A stretch of DNA of 53,927 nucleotides, from the NCBI GenBank assembly GCA_938015805.1, contig CALLXF010000008.1, forward strand, positions 1-53,927. The letters are read 5' to 3'. Each line of letters opens with the position of its first letter. Positions within the stretch are counted from its first letter, which is position 1. The notes beneath the pieces are model-generated. The model saw nothing but the letters and a program-made list of their open reading frames with translations. It was not told the origin of the DNA and searched no databases. Shown in pieces: positions 28,195 to 36,454 of the stretch. A program made the translations under genes and the position numbers. Origin of the DNA: an uncultured Saprospiraceae bacterium. GTDB lineage: Bacteria; Bacteroidota; Bacteroidia; Chitinophagales; Saprospiraceae.

Positions 28195-29583
28195 ATGGCT
28201 CGTACTAGAGGTAAAGGGCTGGACTGGGTTATTATGAGCCTATATCTGAGTCTTGTGGCTATCGGAGTATTGATGCAGTATGCTACCTATTATAGTCCAG
28301 AGGCATCAGGTAATTTTAATGCTTCAGCTGTTTTTACTAGACAACTTTTATGGGTAGGTATTTCCTTAATCGCATTTTTTATGTGTTTACTAATCGACTG
28401 GCGTATATGGAATACTTTTGCTTATCCTATTTACGGATTTGCAATATTCTTATTACTTGCTGTAGTTGTTTTTGGGACGGAGATAAAAGGAGCAAGGTCT
28501 TGGATACAGATAGCAGGCTATTCTTTTCAGCCTTCTGAATTTGCAAAACTGGCTGCCTGCCTAGGAGTAGCTAATTTTATGTCGACTTTCAAAGGAGATT
28601 TTAGAAATAGCCGTGTCATTTTTGCTGCTATGGGATTAGCTTTTTTACCTGCCGCTTTGATCCTCCTACAGCCTGATGCTGGTTCTGCATTACTATTTTT
28701 ATCTTTTTTACTGTTGTTTTATGTTAGAGGCTTAAGCCCAATATTTTATGTAATTGGATTTACCCTTCTAATGATATTTATACTCTCTCTTATATATAGT
28801 CCGCAGTATGTTTTACTCGTCTCTTTATCCTTGATCATAGGTGTTTTTGTAGGTCAAATGTTCCAAGGTGTAATAGGAGCTATAGTGAGTTTACTATTAA
28901 TAATAGGTAGTTTCTTTGTATATAATTTTACGTTTTACCTTCCTATTTTGGGAGCACTGACCTTAGTCTCAGGTATGATTTATCTGATTAGAGAAAAGGA
29001 TCTAAAACTCACATTACAATTATCAGGAGTTTTATCTACTGTAGTGATACTGGCTTTTTCCACTAAGTATATAGTTGAAAATTTGTTACCTCCACATCAG
29101 CAAGATCGTATAAATGTTTGGTTACGTCCTTATCTATGCGACCCTAGAGGATCGCTTTATAATTTGATACAGAGTAAGATTGCTATCGGTTCTGGAGGTA
29201 TGCAAGGAAGAGGATTTTTAAAAGGAGCATTGACCAGATTTAACTATGTACCAGAGCAATCAACAGATTTTATTTTTTCTGTTATCGGAGAAGAACAGGG
29301 TTTTATAGGAGCTTTTAGCGTTATAATTATATATGCCGCTCTCATCATAAAAATTGTAATGGTAGCTGAGCGAGGACAAACAAGTTTTATTACTAATTAT
29401 GCTTATGCAGTAGTAGGATTTTTATTATTACATTTCTTTGTAAATATCGGTATGGTTATGGGACTAGTTCCTGTGATCGGGATTCCCTTACCGTTTCTTA
29501 GCAAAGGAGGTACATCTTTACTGGTATTTTCTATAATGATAGGAGCATTACTTAAAATGGATTTAGCTAGATTAAATAGATAA
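28195..29583 (+). CDS. rodA: Rod shape-determining peptidoglycan glycosyltransferase RodA (SEDS)
   Basis: SEDS proteins polymerise lipid II into glycan strands. The polytopic protein (about ten hydrophobic segments) carries the SEDS signatures GARSWIQIAGYSFQPSEFAK near residue 95 and a C-terminal VIGIPLPFLSKGGTS. An LQPDAGSALLF stretch corresponds to the conserved Asp region. The genes on either side (SPOR upstream, tgt immediately downstream) share its strand. It is assigned to RodA rather than FtsW by overall resemblance and isolation from ftsZ/mur genes. Confidence 0.88.
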   Translation: MARTRGKGLDWVIMSLYLSLVAIGVLMQYATYYSPEASGNFNASAVFTRQLLWVGISLIAFFMCLLIDWRIWNTFAYPIYGFAIFLLLAVVVFGTEIKGARSWIQIAGYSFQPSEFAKLAACLGVANFMSTFKGDFRNSRVIFAAMGLAFLPAALILLQPDAGSALLFLSFLLLFYVRGLSPIFYVIGFTLLMIFILSLIYSPQYVLLVSLSLIIGVFVGQMFQGVIGAIVSLLLIIGSFFVYNFTFYLPILGALTLVSGMIYLIREKDLKLTLQLSGVLSTVVILAFSTKYIVENLLPPHQQDRINVWLRPYLCDPRGSLYNLIQSKIAIGSGGMQGRGFLKGALTRFNYVPEQSTDFIFSVIGEEQGFIGAFSVIIIYAALIIKIVMVAERGQTSFITNYAYAVVGFLLLHFFVNIGMVMGLVPVIGIPLPFLSKGGTSLLVFSIMIGALLKMDLARLNR

Positions 29584-30729
29584 ATGGAAAATAAAATATT
29601 CAATGTATTATTATCTGATTCTAAAACTGAGGCAAGAGCTGGAATGATTACTACTGATCACGGTCAGATAGAGACACCGATCTTTATGCCTGTAGGGACA
29701 CAGGCAACCGTAAAAACTTTAAACCAAGAACAGATAGAGAGAGATGTAAAAGCACAGATCATATTAGGGAACACTTATCATCTATATCTTAGACCAGGGA
29801 CGGACATATTACAGAAAGGCGGAGGCTTGCATAAGTTTATGAATTGGGATGGTCCGATATTAACAGATAGTGGTGGTTATCAGGTGTATTCCCTTTCTGG
29901 AATGAGAAAAATAAAAGAAGAGGGTGTAAAATTTGCCTCGCATATCGATGGTTCAAAACATCTTTTTACCCCAGAGAGAGCAATAGATATACAGAGAGAG
30001 ATCGGTGCAGATATCATTATGGCTTTTGACGAATGTACGCCTTATCCGTGTGATAGAAAGTATGCAGAACGATCGATGCATCTGACACACCGATGGTTAA
30101 AACGATGTATAGACCACTTTGATAGTGAGGAAAATAAACCACTATATGGTCATAATCAGATATTAGCTCCGATTATACAAGGGAGTGTTTATTCTGATTT
30201 GCGTAAGAGGTCAGCGGAAAAAATTGCATCTTATGAGAGAGAGATAAACGCTATCGGAGGACTTTCTGTCGGCGAACCAAAAGAAGATCTATACCGAATG
30301 ACAGAAGAGGTGTGTGATGTATTACCTAAGCACACACCCAGATATTTGATGGGAGTAGGAACTCCAGAAAACATACTGGAATGTATATCTCTGGGTATAG
30401 ACATGTTTGACTGTGTATTGCCGTCTAGAAATGCAAGACACGGCATGTTATATACGTCAGAGGGAATTATAAATATAAAAAATGCCAAGTGGAAGGAAGA
30501 TTTTTCTGTGATCGATAATGCTGGTTATTGTCAGACGAGTATGATACATACTAAAGCGTATTTACGACATTTATTTGTTGTAAAAGAATCACTCGGTTTA
30601 CAACTAGCAACGTTACAAAATCTGAGTTTTTATTTATGGCTTGTAAAAGAAGCAAGAATCAGAATATTAGATGGGAGTTTTGCGAGCTGGAAAGAAATTA
30701 TGATGCCTAAAATCTCAAAAAGACTATAA
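29584..30729 (+). CDS. tgt: tRNA-guanine transglycosylase
   Basis: Tgt exchanges guanine-34 of tRNAs with queuosine precursor preQ1. The catalytic Asp residues are in place: Asp95 (TDSGGYQV) and Asp276 (FDCVLPSRNARHG), and GGLSVGEP is intact. The zinc-binding block is altered: aligned on AYLRHL, the three Cys of the CxCxxC motif read Gly, Cys, Ser, so two of three ligands are missing. My recollection is that Bacteroidota enzymes often vary here, so this may be lineage-specific. The ATG follows the rodA stop directly, and its stop overlaps the proposed start of the next gene. Confidence 0.93.
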   Translation: MENKIFNVLLSDSKTEARAGMITTDHGQIETPIFMPVGTQATVKTLNQEQIERDVKAQIILGNTYHLYLRPGTDILQKGGGLHKFMNWDGPILTDSGGYQVYSLSGMRKIKEEGVKFASHIDGSKHLFTPERAIDIQREIGADIIMAFDECTPYPCDRKYAERSMHLTHRWLKRCIDHFDSEENKPLYGHNQILAPIIQGSVYSDLRKRSAEKIASYEREINAIGGLSVGEPKEDLYRMTEEVCDVLPKHTPRYLMGVGTPENILECISLGIDMFDCVLPSRNARHGMLYTSEGIINIKNAKWKEDFSVIDNAGYCQTSMIHTKAYLRHLFVVKESLGLQLATLQNLSFYLWLVKEARIRILDGSFASWKEIMMPKISKRL

Positions 30730-31814
30730 TTAAGAAAATAGATTTATATATAATCAAGAAGTACTTAAGTACATTTTTTTTTACCGTATTCCTCATAACG
30801 ATGTTTGCGATCATTATGGATTTTGCGGAACGGATAAATCACTTTATAGGTCAGGAAGTAACGACGAGGGAAATCATCATGGAATATTATCTACCTTTTA
30901 TTCCGTGGATTAATGGATTGATGTGGCCCTTGTTTGCATTACTAGCCGTTATTTTCTTTACTTCTAGAATGGCGACTAATTCTGAGATCATTTCTATACT
31001 CAGTTCTGGTGTAAGTTATTATCGACTGCTGGTTCCTTTTATGGTAAGTGCTTTAATTATAGCATCTTTATTATGGTATGGAAATAATTATATTATTCCT
31101 ATCAGCACAAAAATTAAAAACGAATTTACAGCAGAGCATATCAGAAAATCCGAACAAAAAACCCACAGTAATCATGTTCATTTTTTTATTAACCCTGATG
31201 AAAAAGCGTACATCCGTTATTTCAAAAAAAAGGATTCATCTATTAACACCTTTAGATTAGAAAAATTTAATAACGGAGAAATAGTCTCTTTTACAAAGGC
31301 TAAAAAACTGACGATGAAAGAGTATCCTAATCGTTGGACTATGCATGATTACGAAGAGCGGCAATGTACAGGCTTAGAAGAAGATTTACTAATCGCAAAA
31401 GGAGAGACTAAGGATACAACCCTTAATTTTTCTCCTGATGATTTTGTGTATTACTCTAAGGCCATGGAAATGATGACCACCACGGATCTTCGTGATTATA
31501 TACAGCTAGAGCGATCGAGAGGTATAGGAGCTGCAAAGAAATTTGAGATTGAGTTATTTAGAAGAAGTGCCGATCCGTTTACTATTTTAATTCTCACACT
31601 CATCGGTGTATCCATTGCTTCTCGTAAGACCAGAGGAGGTATGGGATTACATCTTGCACTCGGTGTTATCATCGGGGCTCTATTCGTTATTTTGGCTAAA
31701 TTTTCGGCCACCTTTGTAAATAACTTATCTCTACCTCCGGCCCTAGGAGTATGGTTACCTAATATTTTCTTTTCTATCGTGGCTTTATGGCTTTTATTTA
31801 AGGCACAAAAGTAA
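30729..31814 (+). CDS. LptF/LptG-type lipopolysaccharide export permease, non-ATG start
   Basis: This YjgP/YjgQ family permease would work with LptB to lift lipopolysaccharide from the inner membrane. The first ATG (30801) would delete membrane helix 1. Reading back in frame restores KKIDLYIIKKYLSTFFF, the expected N-terminus, but the open frame from 30711 holds no ATG, GTG, TTG or CTG. ATT at 30729 (directly before KKID) or ATA at 30726 are the only candidates. A mid-protein soluble domain (about 125-270) is followed by three helices. It overlaps the tgt stop by one base, so translational coupling may aid the weak start. LptF versus LptG is not resolved. Confidence 0.82.
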   Translation: MKKIDLYIIKKYLSTFFFTVFLITMFAIIMDFAERINHFIGQEVTTREIIMEYYLPFIPWINGLMWPLFALLAVIFFTSRMATNSEIISILSSGVSYYRLLVPFMVSALIIASLLWYGNNYIIPISTKIKNEFTAEHIRKSEQKTHSNHVHFFINPDEKAYIRYFKKKDSSINTFRLEKFNNGEIVSFTKAKKLTMKEYPNRWTMHDYEERQCTGLEEDLLIAKGETKDTTLNFSPDDFVYYSKAMEMMTTTDLRDYIQLERSRGIGAAKKFEIELFRRSADPFTILILTLIGVSIASRKTRGGMGLHLALGVIIGALFVILAKFSATFVNNLSLPPALGVWLPNIFFSIVALWLLFKAQK

Positions 31815-31840
31815 GTTTTCATTTTTTATTGAAAATTAAT

Positions 31841-31855
31841 TTGGGTTTAACCCAA
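31841..31855. repeat. Palindrome TTGGGTTTAACCCAA, copy A
   Basis: A 15-base palindrome in the gap after the Lpt permease gene. The same 15-mer recurs at 39826-39840. Confidence 0.7.
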
Positions 31856-31996
31856 TGTTCTACTTTCTTAAAAGATTGATAATCAGGTTTTTACAAATAT
31901 TGCAGTTTCTATGTTTAAACATTGTTTAACGAAAACTTGGATTTTGTTTAACTTATCCTTAATTTTAAGTATTGATAAAAATTATAATCATTAGAT

Positions 31997-32530
31997 ATGT
32001 CAACATTAGAGTTTAATTCAAATTTTTATTCGCTTACTACGGCCTTAAGATCGTTTGCTTATAATCTCACTAAGAATGACGAAGATGCAAAAGACCTTTA
32101 TCAGGAGACTGCTTTCAGGGCAATGACTAACAGAGATAAATTTAGACCGGGTACTAATTTTAAAGCCTGGTGTTACACTATCATGAAAAATATCTTTATC
32201 AATAACTATCGGAAAAAGGTAAAGAGAAATACAATACTGGATTCTACAGATAATGATTTTTACATAAACTCATCTTCTAATGTGGTATCTAACGATGCAG
32301 GTTCTAACATGATGATGCAGGAGTTAAATAAAATGGTAAACTCATTAGATGATTCCATTAAGAAGCCTTTTGAGATGCATTTTGAGGGATTTAAATACCA
32401 GGAAATAGCAGACGATCTTAAGTTGCCTTTAGGAACTGTAAAGAGTCGTATATTTTTTGCTAGAAAAGCATTAAAAGAAATGGTTGTCAATTATTACGGA
32501 AGTATTAATATGGCTCGTACAGCGATATAA
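31997..32530 (+). CDS. ECF-type RNA polymerase sigma factor
   Basis: The 177-residue protein has sigma region 2 (about 12-80: DAKDLYQETAFRAM, TNFKAWCYTIMKNIFINNYRK) and region 4 (about 115-165) with a helix-turn-helix LKLPLGTVKSRIFFARKALK. The two are joined by a short linker, as in extracytoplasmic-function sigma factors. No anti-sigma gene is next to it; a small anti-sigma-like gene lies at 37640-37876. The gene is monocistronic, bounded by a 182-bp leader region and the terminator at 32557-32590. Confidence 0.9.
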   Translation: MSTLEFNSNFYSLTTALRSFAYNLTKNDEDAKDLYQETAFRAMTNRDKFRPGTNFKAWCYTIMKNIFINNYRKKVKRNTILDSTDNDFYINSSSNVVSNDAGSNMMMQELNKMVNSLDDSIKKPFEMHFEGFKYQEIADDLKLPLGTVKSRIFFARKALKEMVVNYYGSINMARTAI

Positions 32531-32556
32531 TTAAGAATAGAAGTTTTTGGTTTTAC

Positions 32557-32590
32557 AAAAGGGGTAGGATTAAGTTCTACCCCTTTTTTA
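32557..32590 (+). terminator. Terminator of the sigma factor gene
   Basis: AAAAGGGGTAG/CTACCCCTTTT stem with loop GATTAAGTT and a T-run following. Confidence 0.85.
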
Positions 32591-32657
32591 TTACTATCTA
32601 TCAGGGTAATAATTACAGTGATATTTATTCTTACCTTATCTTGAGATTCTATAGCCT

Positions 32658-33725
32658 ATGTCTCAGAAATTTACTTCAGAATTACTACGATGGTACCATG
32701 ATCATCCCAGACCACTTCCGTGGAAAGCGGATAATGATCCTTATAAAACATGGGTCTCTGAGATCATTATGCAACAGACTAGAGTGGCACAGGGGACGCC
32801 TTACTATTTAAGATTTATAGAAGCTTTTCCTACCATAGATGATCTAGCTAATGCACCAGAATCTAAAGTTTTAAAATTGTGGGAAGGATTAGGTTATTAC
32901 AGTAGGGCTCGTAATATGCATTTTACAGCAAAGCAAATACAAGAAACCTATGATTCTGTTTTTCCGGATGCTTATGATGATATACTTAAGTTAAAAGGTA
33001 TAGGACCTTATACTGCAGCAGCAATTGCTAGTTTCAGTTTTGGGTTGTCTTATCCAGTTGTTGATGGAAATGTGTTACGCGTCATCAGTAGGTATTTTGG
33101 AATAGAAAAATCTATAGATGACATCCAGACAAAAAAGGAAATCACAAAAATTTGTGAAGACTTAATACGTGATGTAGATCCCGCAGTTTTTAATCAGGCT
33201 ATTATGAATTTTGGGGCGACCCAATGTGTTCCAAAAAGTCCAAATTGTGTGAAATGTTATCTTTCTAAAGAGTGCAAAGCATACAAAGCAAATAGCGTAT
33301 CTATCATTCCGGTAAGGACGAAAAAAGTAAAGCAACGAAGTCGATATTTCCAGTACTACGTCATTGTCGATGGAGATCATATGTATCTCAGACAGCGAAG
33401 AAATAAAGATATTTGGAAAGGGCTTTACGAATTTCCAATGATAGAAAAAGATGATGAATGGCATTTAGGTATTCAAAAAGACATTGCCACCTTTTTTGAA
33501 TTCGATGGTATAAATATTTTGAGTCTAGAAGGGCATAAAGTTTTTAAGCAAAAACTTACCCATCAGACGATCTTTGCAAAATTTATAATCGTAGAGATTA
33601 TCAAGCCAGTAATTTTAGAGAAGGAGGAGATAATTAGAATAAAACAAGATAAAATCGATAAATATTCATTTCCTAAGACTATATTGAACTATATAAAAGG
33701 TAAATCACAGACAACATTGTTTTAA
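32658..33725 (+). CDS. mutY: Adenine DNA glycosylase MutY
   Basis: MutY removes adenine mispaired with 8-oxoguanine. The helix-hairpin-helix LKGIGPYTAAAIASF leads to the catalytic Asp (VVDGNVLRV), and a [4Fe-4S] cluster motif C-x6-C-x2-C-x5-C spans Cys190 to Cys206. The C-terminal NUDIX-like domain, about residues 225-345, recognises 8-oxoG. It opens the mutY-ssb-gldE-gldD run. Confidence 0.95.
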   Translation: MSQKFTSELLRWYHDHPRPLPWKADNDPYKTWVSEIIMQQTRVAQGTPYYLRFIEAFPTIDDLANAPESKVLKLWEGLGYYSRARNMHFTAKQIQETYDSVFPDAYDDILKLKGIGPYTAAAIASFSFGLSYPVVDGNVLRVISRYFGIEKSIDDIQTKKEITKICEDLIRDVDPAVFNQAIMNFGATQCVPKSPNCVKCYLSKECKAYKANSVSIIPVRTKKVKQRSRYFQYYVIVDGDHMYLRQRRNKDIWKGLYEFPMIEKDDEWHLGIQKDIATFFEFDGINILSLEGHKVFKQKLTHQTIFAKFIIVEIIKPVILEKEEIIRIKQDKIDKYSFPKTILNYIKGKSQTTLF

Positions 33726-33748
33726 ATTTACATTAGAAATTAAACGAG

Positions 33749-34186
33749 ATGATAAACAAAGTTTTACTTATAGGAAATCTAGGGAAAGATCCAGAGGTCA
33801 AGCATTTTGAAGGTGGAAATATGGTGGCTAAATTTTCCGTAGCTACTAATGAGAATTATATGGACAAAGCAGGGGAGTGGCAGAAAAAAACAGAGTGGCA
33901 TGATATAGTGGTATGGAATAAAAATGCTGAAAGAGCAGAAAAGATTTTAAAGAAAGGAATGATGGTTTATGTAGAAGGTAAACTTACACATAGAAAATGG
34001 CAAGATGATCAAGGTAATAATAGGTATACCACAGAGGTAGTGGCTAATTCATATCGGCTTTTAGAAAAGAGAGATAGACCAGATCAGATTGCCGGAGGAT
34101 CTTTTCCATCACCAACTGACGCCACACCGCAAACCAATACTAATAATACTACATCACCGCCTGCAGATGACGATTTACCATTTTAG
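33749..34186 (+). CDS. ssb: Single-stranded DNA-binding protein
   Basis: An OB-fold domain (residues 1-105 or so) opens with MINKVLLIGNLGKDPEV, followed by a low-complexity linker rich in Thr, Asn and Pro. The acidic tip DDDLPF binds partner proteins. It lies 23 bp after mutY. Confidence 0.96.
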   Translation: MINKVLLIGNLGKDPEVKHFEGGNMVAKFSVATNENYMDKAGEWQKKTEWHDIVVWNKNAERAEKILKKGMMVYVEGKLTHRKWQDDQGNNRYTTEVVANSYRLLEKRDRPDQIAGGSFPSPTDATPQTNTNNTTSPPADDDLPF

Positions 34187-34232
34187 TAAATTATGATGCT
34201 ACTGATGGAATTTATTCATTAAACAAAAAACT

Positions 34233-35642
34233 TTGGATCCTGATCCCCCATTACAATCTAGCTTAGTCGCTATTCCTTTTATAATTTTATTATCCTTTCT
34301 CAATTTTCTGGTTGGATTCATAGCCTTAGTTGTGCTCATTATTTTATCTGCGATGATTTCTGGTTCAGAGGTGGCTTATTTTTCCTTTTCTCCACAAGAC
34401 GAGGCAGATTTGGATGATGATGAGTCGCCATCTGTAGAAAGGATAAAAAAATTAAAGAAGGATCCAGAAAAACTCTTAGCAACCATACTGGTTTCTAACA
34501 ATCTGGTGAATATTTCTATTGTTATCGTTTCTGACCAGCTGCTGAGATCTGTTTTTGGCCCTCAGGCGTTTGACCAATTAGCAGGTTTTTTTATTTCCGT
34601 AATAGGTGATAGTTGGATGAGCATAGGAACCTTGTCGCAAGGAATTAGTTTTGTTATCAGTGTCGTGTTAGTAACATTTATTTTGGTTCTTTTTGGAGAA
34701 GTAGCTCCTAAGATTTATGCTAATCTTAATAATATATCTTTTGCAAAAACTATGTCTTTACCACTTACTGCTCTTACTAGTGTTTTTGGTCCAGTGAGTA
34801 ATATTTTGGTTTCTTGGTCTTCTAGAATTGAGAAAAAAGTGGATCAGCAAAAGGCAAATAATAGTTCGGCGACTAAGGAAGAGTTAGATAAAGCTATCGA
34901 GCTGGCGTCAGAACAAATGGACGACTCTCCGGAGCAGGTGGGTATGCTTAAGGGGATTCTTAAATTTGGAGATGTGGCAGCAAAGCAAATAATGAAACCC
35001 AGAGGAGATGTGGTCTCTCTTAATATAGATATCGGATTTAAAGAACTAATAGGAATTATAAAGGAGGCTGGATATTCTAGGCTTCCTGTTTATCGGGAGG
35101 ACTTTGACGAATTAGTAGGTATATTATATGTAAAGGATTTGCTTGGTCTATCAGAAGAGGCTGATGATTTTAAGTGGCAGGACCTAATCAGAGAAGGTAT
35201 ATTATATGTACCAGAGTCAAAAAAAATAAACGAACTTTTAAAAGAATTCCAAACAAAGAGAACCCATATGGCTATTGTTGTTGATGAGTATGGTGGTGCA
35301 TCGGGAATTATTACTTTAGAAGATATTTTGGAAGAGGTCATTGGAGATATTAAAGATGAGTTTGATGAAACAGAAGAAGTAGAGTATGTTAAGCTTAGTG
35401 AAAATCATTATGTTTTTGAAGGTAAAACGCTGATCAATGATTTCTGTAGAATAATAGATGAGGAGATAGAATTTTTTGATAATGTTAAAGGGGACGCTGA
35501 TTCTTTAGCAGGTTTATTACTTGAGCTTACAGGATTTATTCCTAAACCTAACATCGAAATAAATCATGAGCATTTTAGGTTTAAAGTAATATCTGTAACA
35601 AAGAGGAGAATAGAAAAAGTAAATGTTTTTATAAGCAAATGA
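34233..35642 (+). CDS. gldE: Gliding-associated membrane protein GldE (CNNM/CorC family)
   Basis: GldE is needed along with GldD for T9SS-dependent gliding in Flavobacterium. The protein has an N-terminal DUF21/CNNM membrane region with about four helices (to residue 200), two CBS domains (about 250-380: VVSLNIDIGFKELIG... and THMAIVVDEYGGASGIITLEDILEEVIGD) and a C-terminal CorC/HlyC-type domain. The only available start is TTG at 34233, giving MDPDPPLQSS; the in-frame stop TGA at 34203-34205 and the absence of ATG in between support this. It overlaps gldD by 4 bp. Confidence 0.9.
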   Translation: MDPDPPLQSSLVAIPFIILLSFLNFLVGFIALVVLIILSAMISGSEVAYFSFSPQDEADLDDDESPSVERIKKLKKDPEKLLATILVSNNLVNISIVIVSDQLLRSVFGPQAFDQLAGFFISVIGDSWMSIGTLSQGISFVISVVLVTFILVLFGEVAPKIYANLNNISFAKTMSLPLTALTSVFGPVSNILVSWSSRIEKKVDQQKANNSSATKEELDKAIELASEQMDDSPEQVGMLKGILKFGDVAAKQIMKPRGDVVSLNIDIGFKELIGIIKEAGYSRLPVYREDFDELVGILYVKDLLGLSEEADDFKWQDLIREGILYVPESKKINELLKEFQTKRTHMAIVVDEYGGASGIITLEDILEEVIGDIKDEFDETEEVEYVKLSENHYVFEGKTLINDFCRIIDEEIEFFDNVKGDADSLAGLLLELTGFIPKPNIEINHEHFRFKVISVTKRRIEKVNVFISK

Positions 35643-36238
35643 AACTACCAATAAAAAATATTGTCGTCATTTTCCTAGTGCTATGTTTTTGCGCTTGTAA
35701 AAGGGATGAGGTATATATTCCTAAGCCTAGGTCTTTCCCTAGAGTAGAGTATCCAGTAAAAAAGTACCAGGAGTTTAATGAGTCATACTGTGATTTTGGG
35801 TTTAGCTATCCTAGCTATTCTGAGATAGAACAAGACGAATATTTTTTTGATGAAAAACCAGTTGATCCATGTTGGTTTGATATTGTTACCACACAGTTTA
35901 ATGCTACTTTACACTGTTCTTACTATAGTATAGATCGAGAGACACCTATGGATAAATTAGTAAATGATGCATTTAAAATGGCTGGTAAGCACAATATAAA
36001 AGCAGAGTATTATAGTGAAAAAGTGATCAAAAGAGATGGTAATGTGGGAGGTATTGTTTTTGAGATCGAGGGAGATGTGGCTACACCGATACAGTTTTTT
36101 CTGACCGATAGTACGGATCATTTTTTTAGAGCCTCTTTGTATTTTAATAATAAAGTACGTCCTGATTCTATGGCACCGATTTACAAGTTTATAAAACAGG
36201 ATATAGACACATTAATAAACACCTTACACTGGAACTAA
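35639..36238 (+). CDS. gldD: Gliding motility lipoprotein GldD
   Basis: The lipobox CFCAC (Cys20) follows a short signal. Motifs YIPKPRSFPRVEYP and a long beta-rich domain match GldD as I know it. GldD is a lipoprotein required for gliding, chitin use and T9SS function. The ATG lies in an ATGA overlap with gldE. The next gene, recA, converges on it across a 216-bp gap. Confidence 0.9.
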   Translation: MKLPIKNIVVIFLVLCFCACKRDEVYIPKPRSFPRVEYPVKKYQEFNESYCDFGFSYPSYSEIEQDEYFFDEKPVDPCWFDIVTTQFNATLHCSYYSIDRETPMDKLVNDAFKMAGKHNIKAEYYSEKVIKRDGNVGGIVFEIEGDVATPIQFFLTDSTDHFFRASLYFNNKVRPDSMAPIYKFIKQDIDTLINTLHWN

Positions 36239-36240
36239 AA

Positions 36241-36277
36241 ATGGTCCTTATTTTCTAATAAAAGAAAACAGGACCAT
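36241..36277 (-). terminator. Hairpin, leftward terminator module 2
   Basis: ATGGTCCT/AGGACCAT plus TTTTCT/AGAAAA form a long stem. On the minus strand it ends in TTTTT (overlapping the gldD stop); on the plus strand no T-run follows. It is preceded on the minus strand by ATTGTACCCCTAATGT, shared with the recA terminator module. Confidence 0.55.
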
Positions 36278-36278
36278 A

Positions 36279-36294
36279 ACATTAGGGGTACAAT
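36279..36294. repeat. Motif ACATTAGGGGTACAAT, copy 1
   Basis: The motif is adjacent to the module 2 hairpin. A copy differing only by one extra G is at 36431-36447 next to the recA terminator. Confidence 0.65.
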
Positions 36295-36354
36295 AAATTA
36301 TTATATTTTAATTGGAGTTGTTGCTATTAAATTCCTGTATTAGAAAATCTGACA

Positions 36355-36362
36355 CAAAAGTA
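36355..36362 (-). promoter_or_regulatory. Possible leftward -7 element in the gldD-recA gap
   Basis: TACTTTTG on the minus strand matches TAnnTTTG. A transcript starting near 36348 would end at the module 2 hairpin, giving a possible small RNA of about 110 nt. No -33 element is evident. Confidence 0.2.
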
Positions 36363-36390
36363 TGTAATTCCTTTCTGTATTAGTAATAAT

Positions 36391-36428
36391 CTAAAAAATA
36401 AAAAGGCCCCGGCTAAATAGCCGAGACC
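36391..36428 (-). terminator. recA terminator
   Basis: On the minus strand GGTC-T-CGGCTA-TT-TAGCCG-G-GGCC forms a strong stem (with one G-U pair) followed by TTTTTATTTTTT. Confidence 0.85.
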
Positions 36429-36430
36429 AC

Positions 36431-36447
36431 ACATTAGGGGGTACAAT
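36431..36447. repeat. Motif ACATTAGGGGGTACAAT, copy 2
   Basis: Lies between the recA stop and its terminator; see copy 1 at 36279-36294. Confidence 0.65.
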
Positions 36448-36454
36448 TCTTTAT

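Noticed and set aside
30801-31814. ATG at 30801 as the start of the Lpt permease
   Set aside because: It would remove the conserved first membrane helix; the upstream in-frame residues match the family N-terminus.
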